This document shows, piece by piece, positions 61,400 to 64,000 of a stretch of 64,000 bases of DNA. The translations under genes were made by a program, and so were the position numbers. A model generated the notes under the pieces. The model saw nothing but the letters and a program-made list of their open reading frames with translations. It was not told where the DNA came from and did not search any database. Within the stretch, counting starts at the first letter, position 1; every line of letters begins with the position of its first letter. The stretch is taken from the NCBI RefSeq assembly GCF_009671245.1, contig NZ_VTFS01000004.1, positions 62,001-126,000 on the forward strand, read 5' to 3'. Source of the DNA: Marinicella rhabdoformis. GTDB lineage: Bacteria > Pseudomonadota > Gammaproteobacteria > Xanthomonadales > Marinicellaceae.

Positions 61400-64000
61400 A
61401 TGAAAAAAATGATGCTTGGCATGGCTTGTGCATTTTTTGCACAATTATTTTCTGTTGCGCACGCACAACCGAGTTTTTCTCAACAGTTTCAACCTGACAC
61501 CATAGGGCCAGGAAGCCACACTGAGCTGTTATTTACGATTGACAATCAAAATGGTGCTGCCATTACTGATATGGCATTCACAAACAACTTACCTGCCGGA
61601 CTCAGCATAGGCTCACTGTCAAGCAACAGTTGTCAAGGAAACTTAACTGCACCCAATGGTGGCAGCACAATTACTTTGACTGATGGTACTTTAGGTGCAA
61701 GCCAAAATTGTTCAATCAGTGTTTCTGTCGTCGGTAGCACCATCGGAACACATATCAATACTTCTGGAGACTTAACCTCTTCTGCGGGTAATTCAGGCAC
61801 TTCAACAGATGACCTAACAGTGGCAGATGACCGCCCAAGTATCACCATGTCTTTTTCACCCAATGCCATCAATTCAGGCAGCCCAAGCACATTAACCTAT
61901 ACAGTGGATAACTCAGCAAATCCTGATGCAATCTATAACCTACAACTCACCCAACAGCTTCCTCCTGGTTTGGTATTTGGCCTGCCTGATTTAAATACTT
62001 CAGATTGTCCCAGTAGCTTAATGATTGACCACCAATCACAATCATTTTCAATTCCCTTTGACAACAACTTTCAAAACACGCTTGCCGCTGGTGCATCATG
62101 TGCACTCACTGTCAATGTTGTGGGTGTTGGAAACCAGTCTATCAAGTTAAAATCAAGTGATTTAACCACTACTGTCACTGGAAACTTTCAACCTTTGAAC
62201 TCAGGCTTCGCTAAAGCAGTAATCGATGTTGTCGGACAAGAGTTACAGGTGTCCAAATCTTTTGTTAATGACCCCACTGTTCCAGGTAGCACAGTACAAG
62301 TTGATTACCAATTGACCCTATTAAATCGAAACGACAGTGCTTCTGATATTAATTTTACCGATGATTTTGGTGCTTTGGTTGCAGGAACCCAGTTCAGTCA
62401 AGTGGTCAACAATACCTGTTCTGCAAGCGTGACAGGTACAGGTTCTGGCATGTTGTCATTTTCATCAGGCTCTTTAGCAGCTGAACAAAGTTGTCAACTG
62501 AGTATTCAGTTAACCACAAGCAGCGCCGCCATTTCAGGAACCTACCTCAGCACCAGCAGCAACATCAACTACCAAATCAATGGTCAAAATGCGTCATCCG
62601 CCAGTGCCAGTGCCAACTGGGTTATTGAACCTTCACCACAACTTACCATGGCATTTTTAAGCAATCCTGTCATCGCTGGCAACAGTACCGACATTGAATA
62701 CACCATCACCAATACATCATCCACATCTGCTGCTACTGATGTCACATTCTTACATCAGATTGTGCCTTTTCTACCCTTTCCTGCCAATGCCACCTTCCCT
62801 GCCAATGACTTTTGTGGTGTTGGCTCATCAGCCAGTATGGCATTCATAGACACTGACCAACAAGGCATTCAAGTGTTAAATGGTCAACTCAATCCTGCAG
62901 GCATGCCAGGCGACAGTTGTACCTTTGTTGTCACTGTTGATATACCTGCATTCATGCCGACAAACACCTATGACTCAGCAACTCAAAATATATCTGCAAC
63001 TGTTGGCGGCACCACGCGCGTAGGACTTCCAGCATCTGACCAATTACAAGTATTGAACGCACCCGCATTCAGACATAACTTTGTTGATGATCCTGTGATA
63101 CCCGGCGACTCAGTCACCCTAGAATATGAAATCATTTTACCTGCAGAAAGCCCAAGCGACGCCTCTGATTTGTCTTTTACCCATGATTTGGATGCCGTTT
63201 TGAGTGGTTTGACAGCCACAGGACTACCCATTAATGTGTGCGGTGGGTCCATTACAGGCACGAATTTATTAACATTTACAGGTGGCACTTTGCAAGCTGG
63301 TGACACATGTGTATTCGATGTCACTTTGCAAGTTCCAGCTGCTGCTACTTTAGGTACATACCCCAGCGCAACATCTGGCTTATCGGCGACTGTGTCAGGT
63401 ATTTCACTCAACGGTCCAGCTACCACCAATGAATTACAACTTTCAGCCATTGATTTTCAAATGAACATCATACCTGGGCAGGTTGTCGCCGCTGAACAAA
63501 ATGTCGCTATTGAATTCACCATTGACAACCTAGACCCCAACAATGATGCCTCTGCCATATTTTTCACAAACAACTTGACCAGTGTTATCGCGAATTGGGC
63601 AGGTGATGGCGTTATTCAAAATGATATTTGTGGCATGGGCTCTCAATTATCAGGGACAACATTTCTGATATTTACAGGTGGTACTTTATCCCCTTCGACA
63701 AGCTGTACTTTCAGCATCAACACCACCATACCTGTAGCAACTGCTTCTAATTTATACAACAACATCACAAGCAACTTATCTGCCACAATCAATGGCAGCG
63801 CATTGACTATTGACCCAGCCACAGATACCTTAGATGTGATTGACGGTTTGAGTTTCAGTCAACAGTTCATTGATGACCCTGTGGCTCCAGGCGGCACTGT
63901 AACGCTAGAGTTCACCATTCAGAATAATGCAATGGATGCGGTTAATGGCATCACATTCACAAATGATTTAGATGCCACATTGACTGGCATGGTTGCTACC
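61400..64000 (+). CDS. very large DUF11-like repeat surface protein (partial, runs off right edge)
   Basis: The ATG at 61400 is preceded by AAGGGG at good spacing. The frame stays open for 867 codons to the window edge. A signal peptide (ending SVAHA) is followed by about six or seven units of 120-150 residues. Each unit has the pattern F..DP..PG..V.L.Y.I.N … A..I.FTNDL … L…C … G…L..G..C.F.V.L.V … (for example QQFIDDPVAPGGTVTLEFTI). Each unit has conserved Cys residues in the C-terminal half. This is the DUF11/conserved-repeat family found in long secreted surface proteins. The full length and the anchor are outside the window. Confidence 0.85.
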   Translation, partial: MKKMMLGMACAFFAQLFSVAHAQPSFSQQFQPDTIGPGSHTELLFTIDNQNGAAITDMAFTNNLPAGLSIGSLSSNSCQGNLTAPNGGSTITLTDGTLGASQNCSISVSVVGSTIGTHINTSGDLTSSAGNSGTSTDDLTVADDRPSITMSFSPNAINSGSPSTLTYTVDNSANPDAIYNLQLTQQLPPGLVFGLPDLNTSDCPSSLMIDHQSQSFSIPFDNNFQNTLAAGASCALTVNVVGVGNQSIKLKSSDLTTTVTGNFQPLNSGFAKAVIDVVGQELQVSKSFVNDPTVPGSTVQVDYQLTLLNRNDSASDINFTDDFGALVAGTQFSQVVNNTCSASVTGTGSGMLSFSSGSLAAEQSCQLSIQLTTSSAAISGTYLSTSSNINYQINGQNASSASASANWVIEPSPQLTMAFLSNPVIAGNSTDIEYTITNTSSTSAATDVTFLHQIVPFLPFPANATFPANDFCGVGSSASMAFIDTDQQGIQVLNGQLNPAGMPGDSCTFVVTVDIPAFMPTNTYDSATQNISATVGGTTRVGLPASDQLQVLNAPAFRHNFVDDPVIPGDSVTLEYEIILPAESPSDASDLSFTHDLDAVLSGLTATGLPINVCGGSITGTNLLTFTGGTLQAGDTCVFDVTLQVPAAATLGTYPSATSGLSATVSGISLNGPATTNELQLSAIDFQMNIIPGQVVAAEQNVAIEFTIDNLDPNNDASAIFFTNNLTSVIANWAGDGVIQNDICGMGSQLSGTTFLIFTGGTLSPSTSCTFSINTTIPVATASNLYNNITSNLSATINGSALTIDPATDTLDVIDGLSFSQQFIDDPVAPGGTVTLEFTIQNNAMDAVNGITFTNDLDATLTGMVAT

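Noticed and set aside
62983-63450. 155-residue leftward frame in the repeat-protein region
   Set aside because: It is the reverse reading of the DUF11-like repeats, which continue unbroken on the plus strand.

Overview
The window looks like chromosome from a marine-type gammaproteobacterium of moderately low GC content. Housekeeping genes (argS, clpB, feoAB, tsaB, rimI, mgtE, pilU) are of gammaproteobacterial type. They are interleaved with secreted proteins carrying ASH/Calx-beta-like or DUF11-like repeats and 'IFxDxFE' type sequences near the C-terminus. A Marinicella-like organism fits, but this is an impression from gene style and not a proven assignment.

Region 1 (1-17.7 kb) is one long leftward surface-polysaccharide operon. 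It starts near 17.6 kb with a membrane alkaline-phosphatase-superfamily protein and a tiny membrane protein. Next come three genes that match in type and order the Campylobacter jejuni capsule phosphoramidate genes: a glutamine-kinase-like PEP-synthase relative (Cj1418-like), a glutamine-amidotransferase-fold hydrolase (Cj1417-like) and a cytidylyltransferase (Cj1416-like). They are followed by a CDP-glycerol glycerophosphotransferase-like protein, a divergent YidC paralogue, a formyltransferase-like protein, a short Wzm/Wzt-type ABC exporter, and four sulfotransferase-fold genes with a GT4 between two of them. The best hypothesis for something new here is a phosphoramidate-decorated, exported glycan in a marine gammaproteobacterium, possibly with sulfotransferase-fold enzymes as the transferases.

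Region 2 (17.7-38.6 kb) is dominated by type IV pilus and glycosylation genes: pilU, two pilins, a TfpX/TfpZ accessory protein, two GT39-type membrane glycosyltransferases, a fused MFS/spermidine-synthase-like protein, and a leftward cluster (methyltransferases, an AglD-like membrane protein, GT4, a Dol-P-Man-synthase-like GT2, a TMTC-like GT-C/TPR protein). That cluster is transcribed in the same direction as, and immediately downstream of, a pilin. The pilin has a near-consensus CRP/Vfr site upstream and a strong terminator downstream. A lytic transglycosylase, an esterase and a DUF2333 protein are also present.

Region 3 (38.6-41 kb) is a REP/REPIN island. It holds five REPINs, three of them in a 152-bp tandem array, around a REP-associated tyrosine transposase, with a solitary sulfotransferase gene between REP blocks.

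Region 4 (41-64 kb) holds feoBA with Fur- and FNR-like sites, argS-SPOR, a secreted trypsin-like protease, an LpxL-type acyltransferase, a probable GGA-rich CsrB/RsmY-type sRNA with its own terminator, clpB, two divergent secreted proteins, another sulfotransferase, rimI, mgtE, tsaB, an M23 peptidase and the start of a very large DUF11-like repeat protein that leaves the window. I found no rRNA, tRNA, CRISPR array, integrase or complete prophage.
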